From Bimastos eiseni (taxonomy: Eukaryota; Annelida; Clitellata; Crassiclitellata; Lumbricidae): 64,000 nucleotides of DNA. Position numbers and translations under genes: made by a program. Shown piece after piece: positions 1 to 10,629 of the stretch (the first letter of the stretch is position 1; each line of letters starts with the position of its first letter). The notes under the pieces were generated by a model, which was not told where the DNA came from, did not search any database, and was given only the letters and a program-made list of their open reading frames with translations. The stretch spans positions 14,908,970 through 14,972,969 of the forward strand of contig OY365813.1 in NCBI GenBank assembly GCA_959347315.1, read 5' to 3'.

Positions 1-578
1 GGCCATCTGATTATAATTCTCTTGCGTCATCCGATTATCGTTCTCTGATGTCATCTATAAATGATCTTCTGCTACGTCATTTTATTATCGTTCTCAGGTG
101 ATAAAAATGCAAGAACAGTTCTTAGTGAACGACCTTTTTCGGTTGCTGGCTCTAGATTCGCTCAGGGTCTGTCGTTCGAAACTGAAGACTTAAACTCTCA
201 AATTCAAATCCACCATGAACAACGTCTTTCTCCTAGCGGACTGTCGTCTGGATATTGGGTGACCGGATTGCATACGTAAGTATGGACAAGCAAATGACGT
301 CGCACAAAATGTCATCGTGAACACAATTATCACCGGCGATAGCAAAAAGTTAGGTAGAAATCTAGAAAGTCACCAAGTTGTTGGGTAAAACGGGCATTTT
401 GTCGTTCTTCTGCGGTTGTGCTTCGCATCAACGTCTTACCAAAAGGGATAGATCGTGAAGGCATACGAAGGGAGAAGGGAGAAGAGAAAGGATCATTAAA
501 GTCGTGAGGCTAAAGTTCATCGAAGGCTTTCCCATTACTAAGACCTCCGCTGTTAAAATCTGCGAAGTTTCTGGTGGA
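1..578. other. No gene recognised
   Basis: A 72-codon ORF at 61-279 on the plus strand has no recognisable motif. The stretch lies downstream of, or in a later intron of, the minus-strand Iroquois gene. I see no convincing exon with splice borders here. Confidence 0.4.
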
Positions 579-845
579 GGCCGTATAGGGTAATGATAAT
601 CACACTAGGACGTTTAGCTGAGGAACTGAGTTCGATACCCGTAACCCCCGTAAGGCTGACTAGTCCTTCTTTCGTTAGGCAGCGGCGTTTGTCAAAATGA
701 GATGTATAACCTAATGGGTGCCTTGCTTAGCTGCCGATGGCTAAATTCGACTCCTGCAAATAACTTATCACCATTCGTTCATAATGGGCTTGTAAAGTCA
801 TACTGTGGTTTGTCGGTTTGAAACTAATCAAATATTATTTGAAAC
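579..845 (+). repeat. tRNA-derived SINE, copy 1
   Basis: The head at about 579-660 resembles a tRNA, with an A-box-like stretch and a B-box-like motif GAGTTCGATACCC at about 637. The body continues through ATGTATAACCTAATGGGTG, GCTGCCGATGGCTAAATT and the tail TGTGGTTTGTCGGTTTGAAAC. The minus-strand sequence at 27625-27892 matches over the whole length. Bodies without heads occur at about 29.33, 35.41 and 38.53 kb. The family identity is inferred from these mutual matches; I do not recognise a named SINE. Confidence 0.75.
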
Positions 846-1116
846 TGGAGTGTTTTTAAAAGTAGAACCTTTTACGCAGACTACTTGATTTGTTCTCTAT
901 GGTTTTACACGTCGTCGAAAATTAGACTGAATTTGTCTTACCCGGATCCGTAGTGGTAGGCAGACATGTTGGACGGGTCGTAGGGCCAACCGGATGTCGA
1001 TTGAGAGAAATTGCGCCAGGCGTCGCCACTTTCTGAAGTCTGCGGAAACCATGATCAAAAGATTCATTCGATGACGCTATCACATGCTTTGCAAGGATTC
1101 AACGTATCGTAATAAA

Positions 1117-1165
1117 CTTTATATAGCGCCACATCAGAGAGTTTCTGTCATCATGTGGTGCACTG
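1117..1165 (-). mobile_element. LINE 3' end fragment
   Basis: On the minus strand this reads GATGTGGCGCTATATAAAG, the same terminal motif seen at many LINE 3' ends in this window. A related copy lies just past the adjacent tetranucleotide array at 1580-1625. Confidence 0.45.
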
Positions 1166-1170
1166 AATAC

Positions 1171-1465
1171 AGACATACATGTATGTATATATGTATGTAT
1201 GTATGCAATTATGTATGTATGTATGTATGTATGTATGTATGTATGTATGTATGTATGCATGTATGTATGTTTGTATGCATGTATGTATGTATGCATGTAT
1301 GCAAGTATGTATGCATGCATGTATGTATGTATGTATGTATGTATGTATGTATGTATGTATGTATGTATGTATGCATGCATGCATGTATGTATGTAAGTAT
1401 GTATGTATGTATGTATGTATGTATGCATGTATGTATGTATGTATGTATGTATGTATGTATGCATG

Positions 1466-1499
<34 letters not shown>

Positions 1500-1515
1500 T
1501 ATATGTATGTATGTA
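1171..1515. repeat. (ATGT)n microsatellite
   Basis: About 345 bp of ATGT units with scattered ATGC, AAGT and ATAT variants. All the long open frames here on both strands (MYVC / YIHT repeats) are products of the repeat, not genes. Confidence 0.95.
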
Positions 1516-1534
1516 CATTTGATGGAATGTACTT

Positions 1535-1570
1535 TAGTGTAGCGGCTTACAACGGTAAGCCGCTACACTA
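1535..1570. other. Perfect 15-bp hairpin
   Basis: Left arm TAGTGTAGCGGCTTA at 1535-1549, loop CAACGG, and exact reverse complement TAAGCCGCTACACTA at 1556-1570. It lies between the end of the (ATGT)n array and a LINE-tail copy. Function unknown; it could be the remains of a short inverted-repeat element. Confidence 0.8.
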
Positions 1571-1579
1571 ATTGCGAAT

Positions 1580-1625
1580 TCATAAAGCGCCACCTCAGAG
1601 AGACTGTTGTCAGAGGTGCTCCAGA
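1580..1625 (-). mobile_element. LINE 3' end fragment
   Basis: The minus strand reads GAGGTGGCGCTTTATGAATT. It is related to the copy at 1117-1165, so the microsatellite is bracketed by two similar tails in the same orientation. Confidence 0.4.
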
Positions 1626-2337
1626 CCTAACACGATGTGACCTCGAACAGACAGAATGGTGTACTGTGTGCTGTATATAGCGTAACATGAACGCACGTGC
1701 TCTTGTTATATTACGGAACAGCGGTTTGCGAATGCGTCGCAGTAGTAGTCTAGCTTTAGGTTGGTCTCTAAGGTGCCATTGTCATCATTGACGAACAGAG
1801 GTGGAAACGAGGTAACATGTCTTTTCCTTGATTGTTTCAATGATTGATTACTGACTGCGAGCGATCTGACTTAGGCGTGTCTGACGGGCTATTACAAGAA
1901 ACTCAGTCTGCTGAAGTAGCTGAATTGAGCGAGGTTTGGATTGTAGATTTTTTATTTTGTTGCTGTTTGTTTCATGATTAATTTTATCGTTTGTCAAATC
2001 TACTTCTTTGTTTAAAATAGTTAGTTCGAAATGATTGAAATGAGAAAATGAGTTGTGGATTGACTCATCAATTAGCTCAAATTGGATGATTATTGAAGAT
2101 ACAATTCACCGAGTCGCTATATGAATAGCCGGCTAACTGATTGATCGACTGATCTATCTGTTGATTGATTTATTGATCGACTGATTGACTCACTGACTGA
2201 CTTATTCAATGACTCCTTGACTGATTTACTGACTGGTCGAGCGACGTATTAATTGATTGATTGACTGGACGATCGATTGACTAACTTACTCACCTACTGA
2301 TTGTTTGATTAATATATTAATTGATTTAATTGCGTAC
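1626..2337. other. Iroquois intron 2 (left part), with degenerate (TTGA)n
   Basis: This is the sequence left of the exon 2 donor (minus-strand GTACGC at 2337-2332). The part at about 2040-2330 is rich in TGATTGACTGA tetranucleotide variants. No homeobox codons were found on the minus strand, so the next exon lies beyond position 1 or in sequence I cannot recognise. Confidence 0.5.
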
Positions 2338-2586
2338 CAGAGGCGAGTAGAAGGCCGAAGACTCGGACCCAAAGGAGACGTATCCCTGTGCGGCAGGGGC
2401 GTAGGCCGAGGGATACATGGAGTCGGATAGGGTGGCCACTCGTGGGTAGGCTAGCAGGCCAGAGCTGTACATGTTGGTCGTCGAGTCGTTGTTAGCTACT
2501 GCTGCAGATGCGGTGGAGGCGCTGTCACAGCAGGAGGAAGAAACGGATGAGGAAGTGGCACTCAACGAAGCACAAGGAACGAACAG
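2338..2586 (-). CDS. irx: Iroquois homeobox protein, coding exon 2 (N-terminal region)
   Basis: This is an internal exon of a TALE-class Iroquois transcription factor, upstream of the DNA-binding homeodomain. It is 249 bases (83 codons, phase 0 at both ends). A TTTCAG acceptor lies just right of 2586, and the donor CTG|GTACGC lies at 2338/2337. The translation has a Ser-rich block with a Cys-Cys pair, then AYPRVATLSDSMYPSAYA, then GYVSFGSESSAFYSPL. The last stretch matches the Irx N-terminal signature before the homeobox (in vertebrate Irx4, a YVTYGSEASAFYS-type stretch). In Irx proteins the homeodomain follows some tens of residues later, so its exon is expected further left. Family membership is from established knowledge; the splice sites are read from the sequence and the gene model is inferred. 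Confidence 0.82.
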
Positions 2587-2599
2587 CTGAAAGAAGGCC

Positions 2600-3360
2600 A
2601 AAAATTATAGTATATGTTATGCCACTTTCGAATGCACCCTTTGCCAGTTTAAAATTCAATCGAAATGCAATCTCAATCCAATACAAATCCAATCAAAACT
2701 TATTACAAATAAGATTCAACTCGAATACTAATCCAATCCTGAGTCCAAATACGATCCAATATCCTATCCAAATGAAATTTAATTTTCTAGATGATATGTA
2801 GGTCCTATGCTAATCGAATCGAAACATTCCGAACCAAATCATAACCAAATTCTAATATCAAATCCCAAAACAGCCATAATAAAATCCTAACGAAATCGTG
2901 ACTCAAATATAAATTCAATCCTAATCGATCCCCACCCAATCTCAATATTGTCTATGCCCAATACTAGACCAATCCTGATCAAATCTTAACCCAATCTTAA
3001 TCAGATTTTAGCCCTATTGTAGCATAATTTTAACAATGCCTCGATCCAATTCTGATTAAATATCATTATCCAAACTTTATTCACACTTAATTCTTATCCA
3101 ATCAAAATCCCAATTCAACTCTAACCAAGTCCTAACCAAACTAACCCAATCCCGACCTCCCCAAATCAAATCTTACCAGATCCTAATTCAATTCAAACCC
3201 TGTCTTAATCCGATCTAAATTCAAACTTAGACAAATCATAATAACCCAATCCTAGTGTGAGCTTAGCCAAATCCAATCCTAGACCAATCTTAAACCAATA
3301 TTATCCAATCCTAACGCGATGCAAATTCGATCCAAATGCGATTCCATAATACCTTCTTGT
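2600..3360. repeat. Degenerate CAATCC/AATCCTA-rich repeat in Irx intron 1
   Basis: A long run of imperfect 10-12 bp phrases such as AATCCAATCCTA and AAATCCAATC, with very few G residues on the plus strand. It resembles the cleaner 11-bp array at 9.3-9.76 kb. Confidence 0.65.
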
Positions 3361-3379
3361 CTAATAACTTCTATGACGC

Positions 3380-3620
3380 CGTTGTCATAATGCCCAGAAA
3401 AGATCATAATGCTCATGCTAGATCAAAATACCGAGACAACATCATGATGCCCAAACAAGATCACAATGCCCAGGGTAAATCATAATACTCAGACAAAATC
3501 ACGAAGCCCAAGCTGGATCATAATGTCCAAACTAGATAATGATGACCAGACATTATCATACTGCCCAAGTTTAACCATAATGCCCAGACAATATGAAATT
3601 GCCCAGAATAGCCGACAAGG
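3380..3620. repeat. Degenerate ATAATGCCCAGA phrase repeat
   Basis: Repeated variants of GATCATAATGCCCAGAC at spacings of about 18-30 bp. It ends at one copy of a 34-bp sequence that recurs exactly at 3929. Confidence 0.6.
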
Positions 3621-3632
3621 TCCATGCTGAGT
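3599..3632 (+). repeat. 34-bp exact direct repeat, copy 1
   Basis: Starts TTGCCCAGAATAGCCG and ends CATGCTGAGT. It is identical to 3929-3962, 330 bp away, in unrelated surroundings. Confidence 0.85.
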
Positions 3633-4109
3633 TCTATGGTATCAGTTGTCATTCGATGCTTGACTGATATGTCTTGGCGGCTTCGTTTCTTCTATTGCCT
3701 CGATTATATCCATTCAATCAATGGTGTATTTCGAAGAATAGCATTATTCGAGTTGACCAGAATGAGATATATGATGTTAATTAATCTACCTTTCCCTTAG
3801 CTCAGCTTAATCTATCTTACCACTAGCTTATCTTGAATAAGCTCAGCTTGCAACAATATTTATTTTGTGCCTCATTACTTTACTTCGCTTAACTAACTTT
3901 ACCTTTGCTCATTTTACGTTACTTATCATTGCCCAGAATAGCCGACAAGGTCCATGCTGAGTCCTATGCCCACCTGGGTTCTACTTGTTTTATACTACCT
4001 TAACTTGAAATACTTCATCTTAATCTAACTTAATTTTATCTCATCTTCATTTCAGTTACTTCACATCGTCTTAGTTGACAATTCTTTACCTCGTCTACTA
4101 ATTTACCTC
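3633..4109. other. AT-rich intron sequence, no gene seen
   Basis: Part of Irx intron 1. Imperfect CTTA-containing phrases thicken towards the 25-bp minisatellite on the right. It contains the second 34-bp repeat copy at 3929-3962. Confidence 0.5.
3929..3962 (+). repeat. 34-bp exact direct repeat, copy 2
   Basis: Identical to 3599-3632. The identity stops within a few bases on each side, suggesting a template-switch or filler duplication. Confidence 0.85.
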
Positions 4110-4545
4110 ACTATACCCCGCCTTAATTTTCTTCACCTTACTCCATCTCAATTACCTCACTTTAGTCCATCTCAATTTTCCTCACCTTACCCAAGATCAA
4201 TATGCCTTATTTATCCCCATCTTAATTTGCCTCACCTTACTCCATCCCAATTTACCTCACCTTACCCATCTCAATTTTTCTCACTTTGCCCCATATTAAT
4301 TTTTCTCACCTTACCCCATTTCAATTTACCTCACTTCACCTCATCTCAATTTTCTCCACCTTATCCCATCTCAATTTGCCTCACTTCACCCCATCTCAAT
4401 TTTTCTCATCTTACCCCATCTCAAGTTGCCTTACTTTTCTCCATCTTAATTCTCCTCACCTTACCCCATCTCAATTTTTCCAACCTTACCCCATATCAAA
4501 TTGCATCACTTTACCCCATCTTAATTTAGCTCTTCTAACTTAACC
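4110..4545. repeat. 25-bp minisatellite
   Basis: Unit approximately CTCACCTTACCCCATCTCAA plus TTTGC, repeated about 17 times with variation. The overlapping Pro/Ser/His-rich ORFs here are repeat products. Confidence 0.85.
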
Positions 4546-6640
4546 TTATTTTCTACACATAAATCAAGCAATGTTCATGTCTTCGCTAACACTTCACCGA
4601 GCGCCTAATGCGTTTGGCCCAGCCTACAGAGGTTCTGCACAGTGTAAAACTGATAGGAGATCCTGCAGTTGCAACAGCCTCAGATAAGCGATTCATATGC
4701 AAGCGTATTATACCGCACTGTATCAATCGCTTTTCATTCACGGTTTTCACGAATTGGCAGGGACTTCAGAGACCGGTTAATAGGCAGTGGGACCGTCAGG
4801 AGTCCAACCGGTTGCACGGCCAAGACTCAAATGTCAAAGCCAGAACCACCCGCGGCATGTCACGGCATTCTACAGGTCTCTAGGCATCCGTCAGTATTCC
4901 TAAACGCATGCGCACACATCCACCGCTACGTTTACATGCTCAAGTATCGCTTATTTGTGTATATGTCGCGTGCTTACAGACGTTTGATTAAAGAATATAC
5001 TTACTTACTTACCTACTTACTTATTTGCTGTGTCATATGTACATCGGTAAGCCTATCCGTAGACCTACGTGATTACATGCATATCTAAATACAATAATTT
5101 ATATCTGTGTACGTCTATATTTATTTGGATGTGTTTCTGTATGTTTAGGTATTCATGTATATATATATATGCATGTATACGTGTTATCAGTGTATGTATG
5201 CATGTTTCCATTTATATATCTCAATAATTGTACATACATGGGTTCGTTTGCATGTTGAGAAATGTGTCTAATCTATGTAACGATTAATTAGTATATGTTC
5301 CGGTTTACGTGTACTTGTGATATAATATGTATTTAGATGTGTCTGTAGTATATATATTTGCATATATATGTATGTAGGCCCTGTACATATTATATATAAC
5401 ATACGCGTTTGACTGAGATGTATGACCCAGACTCAACCGAGATCTGAGGAATATAGTCACCTGTCTGGACAACACATGTATCGCCTCCGACCAAAAAGCC
5501 TCAAGGGGACCAGTAACAGTTCTACTGAACGGCCGTGAGACGGTGAGCAACACAGACCTCCGAAGGTCAGAATTATTCGTGAGCCTCAGCCTTTTCCTGA
5601 TCAACGTTACCCGGGTCGTGTTCAATCCGCAATTAAATTACATTACATTACATAAAACCCGGTCAACGAACATTGCTCTCTTCGGCATGTGGGGACCTAC
5701 TTGGTCCATTTCTCCAGTGCAGCCATTCGCACACACCTCTCCTTCATGATATGTTGGATAGTCAACATAGAATAGTCGCCCACTTGAAAGTTACAGACTA
5801 CCGCCAAAGACATAGTTCGGAAAACAGTTTTAAGTCATCTGAAGACGCATCTGCAGGCCTGTCGTAATACAGGGCCATTTTGTAAGGTCGTAGAAGCGCC
5901 GTTTAATCGCTCGAATCAAATCGAAAATTGGATAAATATTAATCAAAAGATTACAAATTAAATAACCACTAGAACATAACGCATGTTTGGCTATGCAGTG
6001 GTCCTGAAACGTTGAGTTGGGCCACCTGAGCGGTAGTACCTCTTGACCAATGATAGCTATTTACACATTTTTATTAATAATAGGTTTGCTCAGTAGTAGG
6101 CCTAATTAACCGATTTGCTGTAGAATTAACCAATTTGCTGTAGATTTATCGTCTCAGCCTTTTACTCATAAGGACGTACATAATAATCTTCTGTTTACGT
6201 AACAGGGATTTTGATATCGATATAAAAATATTGTGACTGACGGGACCAACACGAAGAAACACCAGGTGGATCAAGTAAAGAAGGTGGATACGACGATTGG
6301 TCGATTAAGGGTAGGAATTGTGGAGAAGGCGTATTTCTTAAATTTAGAGTGCGCAACCCTTTTGTGATTTGTAGAGAATCGATATTAGTTAGGAACTGAA
6401 AGTTACGAAATTAGGACAGACCTTCTTGCGAGGGTTGATAAGCAGCTGAACACTTAAAGCGAGTAGTTACTAAGTGATGCGGAGAGCTCGAGAGGAGTTG
6501 AGTAGAGTTGAATAATTGGATGATGAAGGTATGACTAAAGTACTTGGGCTAGGATTTCACGCGTGTAAAGTCATAAAGCATTGCGAACGACGCTCTTGAA
6601 GTTGAACACGTTCCCGTTGGTGTTGCGTTCATCGTACAGG
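4546..6640. other. Irx intron 1, no gene recognised
   Basis: About 2 kb of mostly AT-rich sequence. It holds a short (TTAC)n run near 4998-5028, degenerate (TATG/TGTA) stretches at 5080-5400, and ATTACATTACATTACATA near 5637. Short ORFs at 4669-5088 and 5305-5625 have no recognised motif. Confidence 0.45.
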
Positions 6641-6644
6641 GTCT

Positions 6645-6770
6645 AACCAGACTCGTTTTATACTCGCCTTAAAACTGTTCTTTAGCCGTACCTAGTATGA
6701 GGCCGGGAGAGCTCCTGACCAGTAGTCTTGAAAGAGCGCTATATAAATTTTTAACGAATGAACGACAGGT
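6645..6770 (+). mobile_element. LINE 3' end fragment
   Basis: Reads TTTTATACTCGCCTTAA, then CAGTAGTCTTGAAAGAGCGC and TATATAAATTTTTAACGAATG. The same order occurs at 24270-24350 (TTTTTATACTCGCCTTAATG, then CAGTAGCCTTGAAGGGACGC, then CGAATGAAAG). The coding part is absent. Confidence 0.55.
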
Positions 6771-6827
6771 ACGAATATGAAAATAAATGCTCAGGATAAA
6801 ATGCTTTAAAGCAGCCCGGCGACCAAC

Positions 6828-6896
6828 CTGAGTGGAGGCAAGGGAACAAGTGACGCTAGGACCCGAATACGGATATCCGTACATGGAATACGACAT
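6828..6896 (-). CDS. irx: Iroquois homeobox protein, first coding exon
   Basis: The translation starts MSYSMYGYPYSGPSVTCSLA and ends STQ. It closely resembles the start of Irx proteins (MSYPQFGYPYSS-type in vertebrate Irx4). The start codon is at 6896-6894, and the exon ends at CAG|GTTGGT (6828/6827), a usable donor. Joined in phase 0 to the exon at 2586-2338, it gives an open N-terminal region of 106 codons with the Irx signature at its end. The intron would be about 4.2 kb. Promoter and 5' UTR lie to the right, where a CpG-rich stretch starts about 0.9 kb upstream. The short length makes this less certain than exon 2, but match, start codon, donor, phase and orientation all agree. Confidence 0.75.
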
Positions 6897-7779
6897 CGGA
6901 ACACTCAGGATATTGTGTCTTTAGAGTAGGCGCCCTGGTAGCTTCCACTATTGATGGAGAAGGAGGAGGAGGAAGTCTTTCGTGAATTGCAGAAAAATTC
7001 GTAATAATCCAGTTAGTGATTATAGATCTAGTGGTGCAGCTATTCGCATTTCAGAGTATCTTCATCTGGGTTGATTGGTATCACATTCTTTCAATTCGTT
7101 GAAAACCAGTTGGTGGATGTGTTTCGTGTCGTCTATGAGTTGTTCCTTGTTTGAATTTTTATTTAACAATGTTAACTTTACCCCTTTGCTTTAAATATCC
7201 TCCATCTATGTTTCCGCAAGCGTTCCTGTTACCACGACGATCGAGGTTCTTATTCGCTCGATGGTTTCAACCTCTGCTGTTTAAATATCCTCCGCTTAGC
7301 GTCTCCGCAAATGTTCTTATTTCCGTAACAGTCAGAGCAGCTATGTGGTTCTTATATGTCAGCGTTCTTACAGGAACAACAGCAGGTTCTATAATTCTAA
7401 TCATAAGAACGGAAGCAGAGATACTTTCACTGATCGTCACCAACACAGTTCCTACAGGAAATCCGTTATAGGACACGAATGCAACATCGTAGCACTCAGA
7501 CTGTTGAGTCTTTTCAGTAGGCGCTTCTAATGATCCCCAATGCGAATTTGTTTGAGTATGCGCTACTGACGATTATAACAACGAACAGAGTGAGATAGAG
7601 ACAAGTGACTTGTGTTTTAAACTACACAGACTCCTTCAAAGGCTAAAATTACTCCGTATGCCAAGCAGCACGTCGCTTGTCGGACTACATTAACGGTCGA
7701 ACTGTATCACGGTTCGAACCGACCGACTGCCCTTACAGTCAACAATCGTCTTTAATCCAACGAGTTCTCAATACCTCAG
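6897..7779. other. Upstream flank of Irx, no gene seen
   Basis: Likely 5' UTR or promoter-proximal sequence of the minus-strand Irx gene. It contains the duplicated phrase TTTAAATATCCTCC (about 7190 and 7280). Small ORFs on both strands around 7150-7530 overlap one another and show no family motif. Confidence 0.4.
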
Positions 7780-8170
7780 CGTTTAACCGACCGGATCTCA
7801 AGAAGTCTTCATTGAACGGACACCATTGCGAGAGAGAGCGTCGCGTTCGGCATCTCCCGCGTTGCGCCAGCAATCCGCGCTCCATATAGAAAAGATCTCC
7901 GCGTCCGCCAAAGAACAGATTGCCGGGCACCCGCCAATGATTGACGCGTCGTTCCAGTACCAGCATCCGGGAGACCCGCCTGATGGACGTGGATCGCCCC
8001 TCCCTTCACCCGATCGTCGCCAGCCGCCAAGACAAAGACTATAGCCGCCGCGTCGTATCAACAATTACCCGCGCGCGCTCGCAGGCGATTGTCGCGCTGT
8101 GCCAAACAGCGTCGGTGCGCGCGGGTCTTCGATGTAATCGTATCAAACAGGCGTTTAGCGTGATGTAAAT
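7780..8170. promoter_or_regulatory. CpG-rich region upstream of Irx
   Basis: CpG density is clearly higher than in the surroundings, for example GCGTCGTATC, ACCCGCGCGCGCTCG and GTGCGCGCGGGTC around 8045-8135. It lies about 0.9-1.3 kb upstream of the Irx start codon, and several overlapping ORFs run on both strands, as expected of GC-rich non-coding DNA. A role as promoter or CpG island is inferred from composition and position only. A small horizontally acquired or contaminant piece is a less likely alternative. Confidence 0.4.
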
Positions 8171-8379
8171 AGAGAGGACGTCTACCCCGATAAATGACGA
8201 TAACCAGCCCCGTGACCACGGTAAACTGTTGCTCATCTGAAAACTAATGTGGCCAGAACGGTCAATGTCTGGTATGATACATTCTGTCAGTTAGTTACCT
8301 CTGTCCTATTGCTGAAGAATAATCAAGGCATTTGAAGTGTATTGAAATGTATTGTATATTTTTAGCCTATCGGCTAAGT

Positions 8380-8690
8380 TCATTCATTCATTCATTCATT
8401 CGATCGCTTGTTCATCCGCTTGCTCATAACTTCACTCGTTCGTTCATTCTTACGGTCAATCTTTTCATTTCTTCCTTTGCTCGTTCCATTTTTGTTTCTT
8501 TCGTTCTTGGGTTCATTCATCAATTCATTAATTCATTATTCATTCATTCGTTTATTCGTCTATTCGTCCATCCATCCTTCCGTCCATTCGTCTAATCATT
8601 CATCCATTCATTCATCCATTCGTCCATTCATCCATTCATCTATTCATTCATTCAGTCAGTCAGTCAGTCAGTCAGTCAGTCATTCGCTGA
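8380..8690. repeat. (ATTC)n / (CAGT)n tetranucleotide array
   Basis: CATTCATT-type units with CCAT and GTTC variants, ending in GTCAGTCAGTCAGTCAGTCA near 8655-8680. The Ser/His/Phe-rich ORFs are repeat products. Confidence 0.9.
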
Positions 8691-8699
8691 GATCAACTC

Positions 8700-9289
8700 A
8701 AAATTCGTCTCCTATAACGCTTTACAATATCTCAAACAATTCTCCTAATCATACGTCTAATGTTAAGAAAACTTCTCAGGGTCCTATACAGGAGCTGTCA
8801 GAGACGCCAAATCGAATCGTATCCAAACTGCCAAGTCGTTGTAGTACTAGATTTGGCTTTTATCCCTTTCCATTCGCATCCAGAATGTGTTTACGTTGCC
8901 GACTGCGAAGTGGTTTTCTCTGCATCGGACGAGATCTAAAAGTTCGCCGCGTAAACACCACAATACAAACAGACGTTATGGTTTCTGGCGACGCTGATCG
9001 ATGAGAAGAAGATCTGGAGAGGGAGCCACTTCTGCTAACCTACTGAGTTCAGGAAGCCAGTGAGCGAGCGAATGACCGAACGAATAAATGAATCTGGAAT
9101 AACTCGATCCGTTCCAACCTATATCCAATAAAAGGGCATTCCGTATCCAATCCAAACTCTGTAAAATCCTAATCATATTCAAATCATATAAAACTCTAGT
9201 CTAAATCCAAACAAAATCCCCTTAAATTTGATCCGATTTCAATCCAAGTAAAATAAAATCTGATTGTCATTCAATATAAATCCTATAAA
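8700..9289. other. No gene recognised
   Basis: Unique-looking sequence with an open frame continuing out of the tetranucleotide array to 9004 and no recognised domain. It grades into ATCCAAT-type repeats from about 9110. Confidence 0.4.
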
Positions 9290-9765
9290 ATGGGATTCTG
9301 ATCCAATCAAATCCAATCAAAATCCAACCAAAATCAAATCAAAATCCAATCAAAACCAAATCAAAACCTAATCAAATTCTTACTAAAATCCAATAAAATT
9401 TCCATCAAAACACAATAAAAATTTAATGAAAATCCAAACAAAACCCAATCAAAGTCTAGTCAAAACACAGTCAATACCCAATCAAAACCTAATCAAAGTC
9501 CAACCAATATCCTATCAAAGCACAGTCAAATCCCAATCACAATCCAATCACAATCCGATCAAAATCCAATCAAAATCCAATCAAAATCCGAACAAAATCC
9601 AATCAAAATCCAATCAAAATTCAATCAATATCTAATCAAAATCCAATCGAAATCCAATCGAAATCCAATCAAAACCCGATCAAAATTCAATCAAAATTAA
9701 ACAATAACCAATCAAAATCCAGTCAAAATCCAATCAATATCCAATCAAAATTCAATAAAAATCTA
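9290..9765. repeat. 11-bp minisatellite AATCCAATCAA
   Basis: Tandem AATCCAATCAA units with point variants, cleanest at 9540-9680. It is a more homogeneous relative of the array at 2.6-3.36 kb. Confidence 0.9.
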
Positions 9766-10019
9766 ATCCTGAACGAATAAATATGCGAATGATTGCTAGA
9801 CCATAAGTCATAAATAATGAATGATCTATTCTATTGTATGCACTAATCGATGAATTAATATACTTACAAACGAGCAAACGAACGATTAGACGAACGAGCG
9901 AATGAATAGTCTCAAGGCCTTCCATTGCACAGATATCTGGTAAGTACAGAGATTACCGTTGATTGTACAGACATGCCAATTTGTTCTGCCTTGCTATGCG
10001 GTCGCAGCCCTGCGCCCTC

Positions 10020-10131
10020 TACAAGGTCTATCGACAGACAAAGAGACAGACAGAGAGACGGAGAGACAGATAAACAGGAAGAGAGAAGGAGAGACCGAAA
10101 GAATGAGTGAGAGAGCGAGAGCGAGAAAGAT

Positions 10132-10196
<65 letters not shown>

Positions 10197-10228
10197 CAGA
10201 GAGAGAGAGAGAGAGGAGAGAGAGAGCC

Positions 10229-10259
<31 letters not shown>

Positions 10260-10548
10260 GACAGACAGACAGGGACGGAGAAACGGATAGAGAGCGAGCG
10301 TGAGAGACGCAGATACAGAGAGCGAGAGACAGTGAAAACGAGAAAAAGAGAGAGAGAGAGACAGACCGAGGGAAAGAGTGAGAAATAGATAAATGACGAG
10401 AAAGGCAGACAAACATACAGAGAAAAAGCGTGAGTGAGAGAAAGAGAGTGAGAGAGAGATACATATAGAGATAGGGTAAAACAGACGAAGAGCGAGAAGA
10501 AATAGATATAGTAGATATAGAGAGACAAATAGAGCCCGAGAGAAAGAG

Positions 10549-10622
<74 letters not shown>
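10020..10622. repeat. Compound GACA/GATA/GA/TA microsatellite
   Basis: GACAGA runs at 10030-10080, (GATA)n at 10137-10195, (AT)n near 10228-10253, (ACAG)n at 10257-10271 and pure (GA)n at about 10555-10620. The long minus-strand Ser/Leu-rich ORFs are artefacts of this array. Confidence 0.95.
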
Positions 10623-10626
<4 letters not shown>

Positions 10627-10629
10627 TAA

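Noticed and set aside
1084..1571. Long ORFs of MYVC and YIHT repeats on both strands
   Set aside because: They are translations of the (ATGT)n microsatellite in all frames. The same applies to ORFs at 47.5-48.5 kb.
7700..7735. tRNA T-arm-like CACGGTTCGAACCG
   Set aside because: Only the self-complementary core is present; no D arm, anticodon arm or acceptor could be fitted.
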